A DNA stretch of 64,000 nt from Desulforapulum autotrophicum (GCA_020723285.1 DYJE01000004.1:124001-188000); one strand, 5' to 3'. Shown: positions 8,859 to 17,981, counted from the stretch's first letter. Numbers and translations are program-made. The notes: generated by a model not told the origin, from the sequence alone.

Positions 8859-10004
8859 ATGGCCACACGTCGCACAGAAAACATGACATCGTTCATCGCC
8901 ATGGACGTTCTTGAAAAAGCCCATGATATGGAACGTCAGGGCATCCATGTGGTTCACCTGGAAGTGGGGGAGCCGGATTTTCCTCCGCCGCCCTGCGTGA
9001 ACAAAGCCGTGATCGAAGCTCTTGAAAAAGGAGAAACCCATTACACCCACAGCCTGGGGATACTCGAACTGAGAGAGGCGGTGTGCGCCCATTACGGCAG
9101 TGAATACGGTGTGGACGTCACACCGGACCGGGTGCTGGTGACTTCCGGGACAAGTCCGGCCATGCTCAGTCTGTTCGCCACCCTGGTTGAAGAAGGCGAC
9201 GAAGTCATTTTGTCAGATCCCCATTACGCCTGCTATCCCAACTTCATCCGCTTTTTCGGCGGCAAGCCGGTGATGGTGAAAACCAGCGAAGAAGATGGAT
9301 TCCAGTTCGACATCGAAGAGCTTGGCCGGAAGATCTCTGAAAAAACCCGTGCGATTTTCATCAATTCTCCGTCCAATCCCACGGGAACCCTGCTGACCCG
9401 GGAAAACCTCGAAGCCATTGCGGCCCTTGGAAAGACGGTGATTTCGGACGAAATTTACCATGGCCTGGTCTACGAAGGAAAAGAACACTCCATTTTAGAA
9501 TTCACGGACAACGCCTATGTGCTGAACGGGTTTTCCAAACTTCACGCCATGACCGGCCTTCGCCTGGGGTATATGATCGCACCGCGTGACGCCATGCGCA
9601 CGCTCCAGAAAGTCCAGCAGAATTTTTTCATTTCCGCCAATGCCATGGCCCAGAGGGCGGGGATCGCGGCCCTTCATGAATCCAAAGCCGACACGGAGAT
9701 GATGCGGAACACTTACAATACACGGCGGCTCTACATGATCGACCGGCTTCGGCGCATGGGGTTCAGGATTCCCGTCACACCCACCGGGGCCTTTTACGTG
9801 TTTGTCAACGCACGGCATATCTCGCTGGATTCTTACACGCTGGCCTTCGACATCCTTGAAAAAGCCCATGTGGGTGTGACGCCGGGCATCGATTTCGGTG
9901 AGGGTGGGGAGGGTTTCCTCCGTTTTTCCTATGCCAGTTCCATCGAGAACATCGAAGAAGGGATGAACCGCCTGGAACGTTATCTGGCCGAATACAAAAG
10001 GTAG
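8859..10004 (+). CDS. PLP-dependent class I/II aminotransferase
   Basis: A 381-residue fold-type I aminotransferase of the aspartate-aminotransferase subgroup. The PLP lysine is Lys227 in FSKLHAMTGLRLGY; the substrate-binding landmarks NSPSNPTGTL and SDEIYHGLVY and the C-terminal RFSYA arginine are all present. The N-terminal motif LEVGEPDFPPP is typical of AspC/DapL-like enzymes. The ATG at 8859 is used; an in-frame TTG at 8844 is less likely, and neither has a strong ribosome site. The substrate amino acid is not determined. The next gene starts 12 bases downstream, so the two are likely co-transcribed. The 205-base gap before it (8654-8858) separates it from divergent corA and should hold both promoters. 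Confidence 0.88.
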   Translation: MATRRTENMTSFIAMDVLEKAHDMERQGIHVVHLEVGEPDFPPPPCVNKAVIEALEKGETHYTHSLGILELREAVCAHYGSEYGVDVTPDRVLVTSGTSPAMLSLFATLVEEGDEVILSDPHYACYPNFIRFFGGKPVMVKTSEEDGFQFDIEELGRKISEKTRAIFINSPSNPTGTLLTRENLEAIAALGKTVISDEIYHGLVYEGKEHSILEFTDNAYVLNGFSKLHAMTGLRLGYMIAPRDAMRTLQKVQQNFFISANAMAQRAGIAALHESKADTEMMRNTYNTRRLYMIDRLRRMGFRIPVTPTGAFYVFVNARHISLDSYTLAFDILEKAHVGVTPGIDFGEGGEGFLRFSYASSIENIEEGMNRLERYLAEYKR

Positions 10005-10016
10005 GAACGACGCCGT

Positions 10017-11207
10017 ATGAACCGGAACCGGTGTCGTGACCATGAAACGGAACTTCTGATTCTCTGCGGCCTGATCCGCCGCGGGGAAAAGGAAAGAGCC
10101 CGTATTAAAACTCTTGTGAAACAGGGCCCTGACTGGGACCGGTTTCTTCAGCGGAGCGTTCGGCATAAGCTGTATCCCCTGGTTTTCAAAGCTTTAAGTG
10201 AGGACGCGCCCGGCGAGGTCCCTCCTGTGGTTCTGGCCCGTCTCCGGTCCTGGGTCCTGAAGAACGCGGCGCGGAACGAGAGGCTTTGCCGAATCCTTGG
10301 TCGTATCCTTGAAATTTTTGAAGCAAACAGCGTTGACGCCCTCATGTTCAAAGGCCCGCTTTTATCTGAACAGGTGTACGGCTCGCCGTTTTTCCGCGTG
10401 TGTTCCGATCTGGACATCCTGGTCCGGAAAGACCAGGCGCTCAAAGCTCTGGAGCTTTTTGCCTGTCAGGGGTTTACGGCGGATTTCATGCCCGGTCCGG
10501 CCCAGGCGGCGGACTACCTTGAAAACGAGAATTTTTTCCGTCTGACCGGGCCGGACGAAGGTGATGTGGTGGATCTGCACTGGGAGATGTCCGGGAAATA
10601 CGGTCTTGTCCCCATGGTTTACGAAGATCTGGCAGGCGTGATGTCACATGCCCGGTTCATGGAACGAACGGTGAAAAGCCTGGGACCGTCGATTCTGGGG
10701 GTTTACCTGTGCATCCACAACGCCAGCCACCTCTGGGACAGCCTGGAATCCGTCGCCTGTCTGGCGGGGATTTTTTCATCACCCCTGGCTCCGGACGGCC
10801 GGAACATGATGAATCTGGCCCGGAAATACCGCGCCCGGAGGATTCTGCTCACCGGGCTTCGGATCACGGAAATTGTCTATCAGGTTAAGCTTCCCAGAAT
10901 TATCCAAGACGCCATCGGCAAAGACCGCCGGGTGGATATCCTCGCCCGGCGAGCTGTGACCCGGCTCCTTGAAGAAAGGGCAGTCGAGGGCACGGTCAGA
11001 TGGAGCTGGCGGTTTTCCATAGATCATCTGCTGGTTCGCGACACTGCAATGGATGCCCTGCACTACGCATTCCGGCTGCTTTTCAGGCCCACAGTGAAAG
11101 AGTGGATGTATTTTCCGGGGCACGGATTCCGGGGGTTGCGGTTCGCCCTCCGGCCTTTGCGGCTTGTGCGGGAAGCCTTTCGGGGAGCGGGTTTTCCTAT
11201 TCCTTAA
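10017..11207 (+). CDS. Nucleotidyltransferase-fold protein (NTP_transf_5 type)
   Basis: A 396-residue protein with the hallmark of the uncharacterised nucleotidyltransferase family PF14907: a KGP segment (MFKGPLLSEQVYG) followed by SDLDILV, which gives the DxD metal pair. The C-terminal half is helical and weakly conserved. In many bacteria the family accompanies peptide-modification or capsule clusters; no precursor peptide is visible here. It follows the aminotransferase by 12 bases and probably shares its transcript. Its substrate is unknown, and it could be an antitoxin-like or a modifying enzyme. The stop is 100 bases before the exported protein gene. Confidence 0.7.
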   Translation: MNRNRCRDHETELLILCGLIRRGEKERARIKTLVKQGPDWDRFLQRSVRHKLYPLVFKALSEDAPGEVPPVVLARLRSWVLKNAARNERLCRILGRILEIFEANSVDALMFKGPLLSEQVYGSPFFRVCSDLDILVRKDQALKALELFACQGFTADFMPGPAQAADYLENENFFRLTGPDEGDVVDLHWEMSGKYGLVPMVYEDLAGVMSHARFMERTVKSLGPSILGVYLCIHNASHLWDSLESVACLAGIFSSPLAPDGRNMMNLARKYRARRILLTGLRITEIVYQVKLPRIIQDAIGKDRRVDILARRAVTRLLEERAVEGTVRWSWRFSIDHLLVRDTAMDALHYAFRLLFRPTVKEWMYFPGHGFRGLRFALRPLRLVREAFRGAGFPIP

Positions 11208-11307
11208 TACGGTTTCATCTTTACAATCGGATTGAAGAATGTCACTTAGGATACATCGTTGGGGGGCTTTGTGTTCCGTTTCATCACTCAAACATCAAGG
11301 AGAAGGT

Positions 11308-12339
11308 ATGGTCAGGCTTTTCAGCAAAGGTGCGGCGGTGTTTTTTTGTTTGATCATGGTTTGTGCAGGGCAGGGATTCGCGTTGGAGGATGCGTCGGTT
11401 CAATCCATCATGGGTGTTGACTACATCCCCAAGGTGACCTGGAGTTTTCCGTCGATGTTCAATCCCCACGGCACCGACGAGATGGACTACGACATGGAAG
11501 CCACGGGCTACACCAGTTATTCGGCCAATGTCCGTTTCAACAAAATCAACGCCACCCTGGGTCTGAACGCGGTGGTTGAGGACGAGCTGGCCGGGGACGT
11601 GGATCGTTACGCCGGGTATGTGGCCTTGAAGAACATCCTGTTCCGGTATTCCATGGGCAGCATCAAAGGGACGGGCACATGGACCGGGGACCTGGCGACG
11701 GCTGCGGGCATGCCCAGGGATTTCACGTATGACCATGACGTGATGTCGTATGAGATCAACTGGTTGTTCGGTGAAGGACCGAACGCCAACGGGATGAATA
11801 CAGGCTGGTATGCCGGAATCGGCTACGCCGCACTGACAGTGCCCATCGAAATTCACACCCTGATCACCGAAGGGGGCAAGGAAAACCAGAAGTACGGCGT
11901 TCCTGTTTACGATGACGCTTACGATGTGAAGGCTTACTGCGCCCAGTTCGGTTTTGACACCATGATGGGAGACATGGCGGCCGGAGCCGTGAAACCGGGA
12001 ACCGTGAAATTTTTTGGTCATGGCCAGGATACCCTGGGTTTTGGGAGCGGTGAAATGTCTCCCGAATCCGTGGCTTATGCCGAGGAGCTGAATCCCGGCC
12101 GGACCTTCGTGGATCGCAAGAGCTTCGTGGGATTCATTCAGAACGACACCACCCTGGGGTTTTACTGGGCACCGTCTTTTCTGGGCGGTTACGGCGTTCT
12201 GGCCGTGGGATACAACATCAACTTCAGCATGGTCGTCACGTTCAGCGGGGCGGCTGAAAAAGCGACGGAACTGGGGTACGACGCCAGCTTCGGCACGTTT
12301 CGGCACGGACCGCAGATGCGTCTTTATGCCACTTGGTAA
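11308..12339 (+). CDS. Exported protein of unknown function, possible outer-membrane barrel
   Basis: A 343-residue product with a signal peptide (MVRLFSKGAAVFFCLIMVCA, likely cleaved after GQGFA). The mature part is rich in Gly, Tyr and alternating strands (for example GWYAGIGYAALTVPI and GFYWAPSFLGGYGVLAVGY) and ends in LYATW. A terminal aromatic residue is a feature of outer-membrane beta-barrels recognised by BamA, so a barrel is a reasonable guess. I recognise no named family. The start at 11308 has AGGAGAAGG just upstream; the longer frame from 11239 is unlikely. A 150-base AT-rich gap separates it from the IHF-like gene. Confidence 0.6.
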   Translation: MVRLFSKGAAVFFCLIMVCAGQGFALEDASVQSIMGVDYIPKVTWSFPSMFNPHGTDEMDYDMEATGYTSYSANVRFNKINATLGLNAVVEDELAGDVDRYAGYVALKNILFRYSMGSIKGTGTWTGDLATAAGMPRDFTYDHDVMSYEINWLFGEGPNANGMNTGWYAGIGYAALTVPIEIHTLITEGGKENQKYGVPVYDDAYDVKAYCAQFGFDTMMGDMAAGAVKPGTVKFFGHGQDTLGFGSGEMSPESVAYAEELNPGRTFVDRKSFVGFIQNDTTLGFYWAPSFLGGYGVLAVGYNINFSMVVTFSGAAEKATELGYDASFGTFRHGPQMRLYATW

Positions 12340-12489
12340 AGATAGGCATCGGCGGATGCGGCGACGGCAATGAAGGAAAAAACTTGAAAAAACCCTGTGT
12401 AACACTCTTGATTTTTTAATAAAATGCCCGTATATAGTTTCTTTATTTGAAATGACTGATTATTTGCTAATATCTCAGGAGCGTCCGTT

Positions 12490-12780
12490 ATGGCACTTAC
12501 AAAAACGCAGGTGGTTGATTCTGTCCAGGAACGTATAGGGTTTTCGAGAAAAAAAAGCACCGAGCTTGTGGAACAGCTTATCGAGATCATCAAGGACACG
12601 ATTGAAAAGGGTGACGATGTACTGATCAGCGGGTTCGGCAAGTTCTGCGTCAAGGAAAAAGGGGTCCGGAAAGGAAGAAACCCCGCCACCGGAGCGGACA
12701 TGATGCTTGAAAAACGCAAGGTGGTGACGTTCAAATGCTCGTCGGTCCTGCGCGATAAAGTGAACAACGGGGAAGAATAA
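12490..12780 (+). CDS. ihfA: IHF alpha / HU-family DNA-bending protein
   Basis: A 96-residue histone-like protein. It begins with the family's LTKTQVVDSV helix and has the DNA-intercalating arm in GRNPATG preceded by the conserved ISGFGKF strand. Overall spacing fits IHF alpha better than HU (extended C-terminal helix, VLRDKVN), but alpha/beta/HU assignment from sequence alone is not certain. It bends DNA at IHF sites and would assist the sigma-54 promoters predicted in this window. AGGA lies upstream of the ATG, and a strong terminator follows, so it appears to be a single-gene transcript. Confidence 0.85.
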   Translation: MALTKTQVVDSVQERIGFSRKKSTELVEQLIEIIKDTIEKGDDVLISGFGKFCVKEKGVRKGRNPATGADMMLEKRKVVTFKCSSVLRDKVNNGEE

Positions 12781-12818
12781 CGCCGGTCTTGTTTTACAGT
12801 CAATGTTACCGTGCTTAT

Positions 12819-12858
12819 AAAAGGTGTTTTCCGGAGTCTGTGGAAACACCTTTTTTTT
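12819..12858 (+). terminator. Intrinsic terminator of the IHF-like gene
   Basis: AAAAGGTGTTT on the left pairs with AAACACCTTTT on the right, extended by CC/GG with a one-base bulge, and runs into eight T. It ends a few bases before the convergent FapA-like gene and could act on both strands because of the A-rich left flank. Confidence 0.8.
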
Positions 12859-12865
12859 ATGATTT

Positions 12866-15520
12866 TTATCCGATTTTGATTTCCCATCCTTCAGGGGTGT
12901 CCAGAGCCATGGCCTCGTGGATTCTCACGGCCCTCATGGTCTCCCGAAGGGTTCTCGTACAGTGTCTGCCTGAAATGATCGTGCCACTATACACTGCGCC
13001 TTTTGTTTTGACATAGGCTTTGGTGGTAATTTTTTCAGCCCATTCCAGTTTATCCTGCTTCTGATGGTTCAAACCTGTGATCTGATCCTTGCATGCCCAG
13101 ATCTGTTCCCGAATCTGCCGGATCGCCGATTCAATGCTGTCCTGTCTGTCAAAGCTCGTGTTGATATCCGCGTCGGCTGTTTCGGCGGTCAGGGTCAGTT
13201 CGGCGATGCGCCGTTTAATTTCTTTGATATGATCCGGATTGCCGGATGGCGTTTCCTGTTCGAGATGGTTTTCAAGATTCTTTTTTTCAAGCTGGGAGCG
13301 GTCCTGAACGTGGGCCAGTCCGGCGATGATTTTATGGACGTCCTTTTCCTGTTCTGAAAGTTCCTTCAGCTTGAGTTCAAGGTTTTTCAGCGTGGTTTCC
13401 TGCTCGTCGATGAGGGCGTCGATGAGTTCGGTCTCATGGTTGATGTGATCGTCAACGCCGATTTTGATGTGGCTTGGAATGGCGATTTCCGTGCCGATTT
13501 CCTGCGCTTCCACACCCTGTTTGGCGGAAATGTTCGATGACACGATTTTCCCCCGTGTTACCGAGCAGATCCCGCTTGTCTCGATGTCACAGTATTGGAT
13601 CTCCTTTTCGACCACCACGTTTCCATAGGCCCTGATGGTGGACTTGTTGATGAATTTGGCTTTGATGTCGCCTTCCACATCCAGAGTGGCTCCGGTGATG
13701 CCGGTTTTGACCACCAGGTCTCCTCTGGCGATGATATGGGCGGCGAACACTTCCTCGGCGGTGACATTGGCTCCCTTGACATGAAAATCGTTCTGGACGC
13801 CGCCTTTGATGGTGACGTTGCCTTCGAAATCCACATGGCCGGTTTCATAACCCACGTCGCCGGGGATGTAAATTTCCGTCAGGACATGAAGCCGGTTTCC
13901 GAAACTCAGTTTGGGCTGGCCATTGGCTGTGGCCACGGCTTTCCGTCCGTCGTCGGTCAGTGCGGCACCGTGCTCGCATTTCAGGAAAACAGGCTTGATA
14001 TCCTGGACAAGAAGGTCGCGGCCATAGATGTCCTTGCCGTTTTTTCCAGGAACGGCGGGGGTGATTTCGGCCAGGATGGTTCCTTCGGTGACGTAGGGGA
14101 TTTCGCCCCTGTTTTTGAAATCGATGGTGCCGGATTCGGAGACTTCTCCGATTTTAAGGTAGTCGGTATCGAAGAAATACGTCACCCCACCTTCACGGCC
14201 CTGAACAGCGGGTTTCCCTTCGGCGATTTTAAACGGTTTTTCCCGGAAGACTTTGGAATTCAGAAAACCCCGGATCAGGGCGTCGTCCACGATTCCGTAG
14301 ACAATATCCTCTTCCCTCAGGGAGGCTTTGATGTCATCTGCGGTGATGCCCGAGGTGTCCAGGTCCCTTGGAATCCGGATCATGGCCGTAAGGGCGTCGG
14401 GATCGATGGTCAGTTCAAGTCCGTTGATGGTGATCGTTTTCGATCCTGTTTTGTTGATGTTCTCATCGGTGTGTGTCTCATCCGGTGGTGTGTCTTCGAC
14501 AATCCTGTTATCCGGCTGCGGATCCCCATGGATGACCGGTGACGAATCGTGCTCCTGGACCTCTTCCGGCTGTGGCTCCGCGCCCGGTTCGGTTTGTTGG
14601 GCGTCCAGGTCAGGACTGGGGACAGGTTCAGGAATGGCTGTTTCAGGATCAGGAACCGGATCTGCCGGATTGTCCATGGCAGGACCTTCCGCAGCGGGGA
14701 CAGGATCAGGGCTTTGTTCCGGAACATGGACCTCACGGAGGCTTCGGGGTTTTGAGATGTTTTCGTTGAGCACTGTTTCCACTGGCGTTACGACGTCTCG
14801 AATCTCCGGCTTCACGGTGGGGACATGAACGTCATCGGGGGGGGCCAGGTTTTTTCCCGGATCAGGTTTCACTGCGTCCGGAACGGATGGTTTCTGTACG
14901 GGAGGTACAGTCTGGGTCACAGGTTTTTTCATTTCGCGGATGGGATGCGGATGAACCTGATGAATGCGGTCGGGGCCTGTAAGCAGGTTGCGGCACTGAT
15001 CCTGTGTCATGAGTCCGGCTTCCGTGAACATATCCATCAGGAGTTTGATTTTTCTCGTTCGATAGAAATACTGAGCCTGATCGGCCAGAGCTTTTCGGGC
15101 CTGATTTCCGGAAATGTAGCGGGCAGCCACGGCATCGGCGGCGAATTTTTTTTCAGCCAGTCTGAGATCCCAGTTCTGACGGATACCTTCGAGAAGGTGA
15201 ATGTGATCTTCCGACAACCCTCCGGGATTTTTCAGAAGACGTTCAACCCAGATTTTTTCATGATTCGGGGGAAGCTTTGAATACGCATGAAGAACGGATT
15301 CAAGGGTGTGTTCGTTGATGAGCCCGTAGTTGAGGGCGAGTTTGAACAGGATGAACTCCTCATCCACCGGATTGGGGTTTTTCTGAGCGCCTTCCGTGAC
15401 GGTAAGAGGACGCCGACACCTGGAGCACGTCACCTGCCGGCCCATGAGGGACTTGTCTACTTTGAAAAAGGATCTGCATGTGCGGCAGACAACCACGATT
15501 TTACCGGTTACTTGATCCAT
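12866..15520 (-). CDS. Large FapA/DUF342 protein with N-terminal zinc ribbon
   Basis: An 884-residue protein. The N terminus has a CxxC...CxxC ribbon (CRTC and CSRC, 18 residues apart). About 40-190 is a helical region, 190-370 is a low-complexity linker rich in Pro, Glu and Asp, and about 375-720 is a FapA (DUF342) region: an N-terminal domain then repeated short beta strands (GHVDFEGNVTIKGGV, GDLVVKTGITGATLDVEGDI) expected to form a right-handed beta helix. About 725-830 is coiled coil. FapA proteins are cytoplasmic polymer-like scaffolds, some tied to signalling or cell shape. The start at 15520 (MDQVTG) puts the ribbon at the N terminus; GAGGAG is 11 bases upstream, slightly long. It is divergent from sppA over a 240-base AT-rich gap. 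Confidence 0.8.
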   Translation of the reverse strand: MDQVTGKIVVVCRTCRSFFKVDKSLMGRQVTCSRCRRPLTVTEGAQKNPNPVDEEFILFKLALNYGLINEHTLESVLHAYSKLPPNHEKIWVERLLKNPGGLSEDHIHLLEGIRQNWDLRLAEKKFAADAVAARYISGNQARKALADQAQYFYRTRKIKLLMDMFTEAGLMTQDQCRNLLTGPDRIHQVHPHPIREMKKPVTQTVPPVQKPSVPDAVKPDPGKNLAPPDDVHVPTVKPEIRDVVTPVETVLNENISKPRSLREVHVPEQSPDPVPAAEGPAMDNPADPVPDPETAIPEPVPSPDLDAQQTEPGAEPQPEEVQEHDSSPVIHGDPQPDNRIVEDTPPDETHTDENINKTGSKTITINGLELTIDPDALTAMIRIPRDLDTSGITADDIKASLREEDIVYGIVDDALIRGFLNSKVFREKPFKIAEGKPAVQGREGGVTYFFDTDYLKIGEVSESGTIDFKNRGEIPYVTEGTILAEITPAVPGKNGKDIYGRDLLVQDIKPVFLKCEHGAALTDDGRKAVATANGQPKLSFGNRLHVLTEIYIPGDVGYETGHVDFEGNVTIKGGVQNDFHVKGANVTAEEVFAAHIIARGDLVVKTGITGATLDVEGDIKAKFINKSTIRAYGNVVVEKEIQYCDIETSGICSVTRGKIVSSNISAKQGVEAQEIGTEIAIPSHIKIGVDDHINHETELIDALIDEQETTLKNLELKLKELSEQEKDVHKIIAGLAHVQDRSQLEKKNLENHLEQETPSGNPDHIKEIKRRIAELTLTAETADADINTSFDRQDSIESAIRQIREQIWACKDQITGLNHQKQDKLEWAEKITTKAYVKTKGAVYSGTIISGRHCTRTLRETMRAVRIHEAMALDTPEGWEIKIG

Positions 15521-15760
15521 GGGGACGTCGTCTCCTCTACAGGATGTCATCGGTGAACACGTGATGGGTAACAACAATGCCGAAACGGCAAGGTGACTTC
15601 AATGTATTTGAATTTATTTATATTTAAATAAGTTAACAGACTTGTGGAACACTGTCAACGACTCATGTTTCATTCGCTTGAACCCCTGTTCAATACCTGC
15701 TATGAATGAACCCCGGATGACACGACAGAATTTCACGTTTTTTATAAGGGAGAATCGTAG

Positions 15761-16726
15761 ATGAAACGACTGATAGCGCTGGCTTTACTGTTTTTTTTAA
15801 CCGGCTGTTTCCCCATGGTGAAGCTGCCCGGAAGCGGCACGGACCCTCTTCAGGAGTACACGGTGGAAGGAAGGGGTGATGACAAGGTGCTTATCGTGTC
15901 CGTTCAGGGTATGATCACGGATCAGCCTGAAGAGGGCATGTTCAGGTCCAGGCCGGGACTGGTTGCGGAAATTCTGTCCCAGCTCAAGAAAGCGCGGATG
16001 GACCGGGACGTGAAGGCTCTGGTGCTCAAGGTGGACTCCCCCGGTGGTGCGGTGACCTCAAGCGATATTCTTTACAATGAAATCAAACGGTTCAAGGAAA
16101 CGAAAAACGTGCCTGTGGTGGTGACTTTCATGAACGTGGGGGCTTCCGGGGCCTATTACATGGCTCTCCCTGCGGACAAAATCATCGCCCATCCCACATC
16201 CATCGTGGGGTCTGTGGGCGTCATCTTTTTGCGGCCCAAGGTTTACGGGCTGATGGAGAAGCTCGGTATCAACGTGGAGGTGAACACCTCCGGCCCGGAA
16301 AAGGATATGGGTTCGCCGTTCAAGGCGGCCACGGAAGACGAACGGGCGTATTTTCAGAACATGATCACCACCATGGCGGACCGTTTTTATTCCCTGGTGG
16401 AAACCCACAGGAAACTTGCGCCCGGAGCCCTGGCGACAGTGAAAAAAGCCGGGGTGTTCCTGCCGGAACAGGCCCTGAAGCTGGGGCTTGTCGACGGTAT
16501 CGGCTACCTTCCCGAAAGCATCGCCCTGGCGGCGAAGATGGCCGGAATCGAGGGGACGTATCAGGTGGTGACTTACCGGCGGGATCATTTCCCCGATGAT
16601 ACGGTCTACAACAACGCCGCTGCGGATTTCAAGGGCGGGGGGGCCTTCAAACTGGCCGTTCCCGGAGTGACGGACATTCCCGCCGGTTTCTATTACCTCT
16701 CCCCCTTGTTTGCGGGCGGGGAATAA
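15761..16726 (+). CDS. sppA: Signal peptide peptidase SppA (S49), lipoprotein form
   Basis: A 321-residue membrane-bound serine protease of family S49, short (36-kDa) type. The catalytic pair is visible: Ser129 in NVGASGAYY and Lys181 in SGPEKDMGSP. The N terminus is a lipoprotein signal with lipobox LTGC (Cys16), unlike the transmembrane anchor of many SppA proteins. It degrades signal peptides and membrane-protein fragments at the outer face of the inner membrane; the lipobox would tether it in the periplasm. The 3' end is nine bases from the HAD gene, suggesting one transcript. The gap upstream contains an AT-rich inverted repeat (TTATTTA...TAAATAA at about 15613-15630). Confidence 0.9.
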   Translation: MKRLIALALLFFLTGCFPMVKLPGSGTDPLQEYTVEGRGDDKVLIVSVQGMITDQPEEGMFRSRPGLVAEILSQLKKARMDRDVKALVLKVDSPGGAVTSSDILYNEIKRFKETKNVPVVVTFMNVGASGAYYMALPADKIIAHPTSIVGSVGVIFLRPKVYGLMEKLGINVEVNTSGPEKDMGSPFKAATEDERAYFQNMITTMADRFYSLVETHRKLAPGALATVKKAGVFLPEQALKLGLVDGIGYLPESIALAAKMAGIEGTYQVVTYRRDHFPDDTVYNNAAADFKGGGAFKLAVPGVTDIPAGFYYLSPLFAGGE

Positions 16727-16735
16727 CTTTTTTCG

Positions 16736-17254
16736 ATGATTTATCTTTTCGACTGGGGCGACACCCTGATGAAAGACGATCCCGAAGCCAGGGGACCCAT
16801 GGTTTCCTGGCCCGTGGTGGCTCTGTGCGAGAACGCCCTGCCCATGCTTGAGTGCCTCAGCCGGAGGCACGACCTTTACATCGCCACCAACGCCGCCGAT
16901 TCCCGTGAGGATGAGATCCGCGCCGCCCTTGACCGGGTGGGTATCGGTGTGTTCATCCAGGGGATTTTCTGTTACCGCCGTCTCGGGGTGAAAAAACCGT
17001 CCCGAGCGTTTTTCGATGCCATTATTACGGAACTTGGCTGCCGTCCCGAAGACCTGACCATGGTGGGCGATCATCCGGAGAACGATGTGATATGGGCCAC
17101 AGATCACGGGGCCAGGGGCATTCTATACGACCCTTTCGAACGTCACGCGCACTGCACGTATCCGCGCATCACGGATCTGATGGCGTTGTGCCGGGAGGAT
17201 CAGGCATTTAAACCATGGGGTCCTCAAGAGACAAAGAACGCCGATTCAGGGTAA
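16736..17254 (+). CDS. HAD-superfamily hydrolase (phosphatase-like)
   Basis: A 172-residue HAD protein. Motif I is FDWGDT with nucleophile Asp6, the lysine motif is GVKKPSRAFF and motif IV is MVGDHPENDV. It lacks a large cap domain. The likely activity is phosphate monoester hydrolysis, substrate unknown. It follows sppA by nine bases and overlaps the 3' end of the convergent MazF-like toxin gene by nine bases. Start ATG at 16736 has only a weak ribosome site (translation may be coupled to sppA). Confidence 0.8.
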   Translation: MIYLFDWGDTLMKDDPEARGPMVSWPVVALCENALPMLECLSRRHDLYIATNAADSREDEIRAALDRVGIGVFIQGIFCYRRLGVKKPSRAFFDAIITELGCRPEDLTMVGDHPENDVIWATDHGARGILYDPFERHAHCTYPRITDLMALCREDQAFKPWGPQETKNADSG

Positions 17255-17593
17255 ATCCATGATGATTTTAATTCCGTCGATAACTTCTTCCATTTTTTGA
17301 CGGGACAACGAGCCGATCACTTCCATCAGGCTGTCCTTGTCCACAGATTTGACCTGGGTCATGTTGATGACGCATGGCTTCGGCATGTTGGCCTCGCCTT
17401 TTTTCAGAATGACGTTTCCCGGCAGTTCCCCGAACTTCATCGTGGATGTGATCGCAACGACAACGACTGTGTTTAATTTGCTGTCATTCAGCGCATTGTT
17501 CTGGATAACAAGTCCGGGTCTTCTCCCTTTGGGTTCCGACCCTTTTCCCGGTGAAAAATTGATCCAGTAGATTGAACCGCGTCGAATTACCAT
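17246..17593 (-). CDS. MazF/PemK-type mRNA interferase toxin
   Basis: A 115-residue type II toxin. The PemK-like fold is recognisable from RRGSIYWINFSPGKGSEPKG (the GSEPKGRRP segment is the family signature), VVVVAITS in the core strand, and NMTQVKSVDKDSL near the end, which carries the catalytic-region Thr/Gln. It would cleave mRNA in the cytoplasm until neutralised by the antitoxin encoded just upstream. Its start overlaps the antitoxin 3' end by seven bases, a typical antitoxin-first arrangement. The cleavage sequence cannot be predicted. Confidence 0.88.
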   Translation of the reverse strand: MVIRRGSIYWINFSPGKGSEPKGRRPGLVIQNNALNDSKLNTVVVVAITSTMKFGELPGNVILKKGEANMPKPCVINMTQVKSVDKDSLMEVIGSLSRQKMEEVIDGIKIIMDLP

Positions 17594-17841
17594 TCCTGCC
17601 CCTCCGACACATCATGGCCGTCAAGCCATTGGGTGATATCGCGTTGTTCCTTTTGAATGCCATCATCAGAAAAAATTCGGTCATAGGTTTCTCTGATTTT
17701 TTTTTCTTTTTCCATGGCCACTTTTTCCTGAAGGACATCCGCGATAAATCTGCTTCGTGATAATTTTGCATACTTGCTCAATGAATCTATGTCTGAAACA
17801 AGATCTTGGGGAATGGTGATGGCTATTTTTATTGTATTCAT
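17587..17841 (-). CDS. Ribbon-helix-helix antitoxin for the MazF-type toxin
   Basis: An 84-residue protein with an N-terminal RHH (CopG/Arc) DNA-binding domain (KIAITIPQDLVSDIDSLSKY, then LSRSRFIADVLQEKV) and a flexible acidic C terminus that would wrap the toxin. RHH antitoxins with PemK toxins are common; the classical MazE is instead an AbrB-type swapped barrel. It should autorepress through the inverted repeat just upstream. GAGGTC lies before the ATG. Confidence 0.85.
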   Translation of the reverse strand: MNTIKIAITIPQDLVSDIDSLSKYAKLSRSRFIADVLQEKVAMEKEKKIRETYDRIFSDDGIQKEQRDITQWLDGHDVSEGQEW

Positions 17842-17858
17842 GATTTGACCTCTTTTTG

Positions 17859-17879
17859 GTATGATAATAAGATAATACC
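17859..17879. promoter_or_regulatory. Probable operator of the toxin-antitoxin pair
   Basis: GGTAT and ATACC form an inverted repeat 11 bases apart in an AT-rich stretch (with internal TAATA elements) 18-38 bases upstream of the antitoxin start. RHH antitoxins bind such short palindromes to autorepress; the position fits, but the site is inferred only. Confidence 0.4.
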
Positions 17880-17981
17880 GATAAGTGTGTCAAGTGCTGC
17901 AGATTATCGTGTCCCTTCGCTTGCAAGGCCGGGGGATATGCTCTATTGTTATTGCTTCCATGAAATTGCAAGGGAGACACC

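Noticed and set aside
13595-14542. 315-codon open frame antisense to the FapA/DUF342 gene
   Set aside because: Shadow frame rich in Gly, Phe and Asp with no motif; the minus-strand frame has zinc ribbon and DUF342 features.
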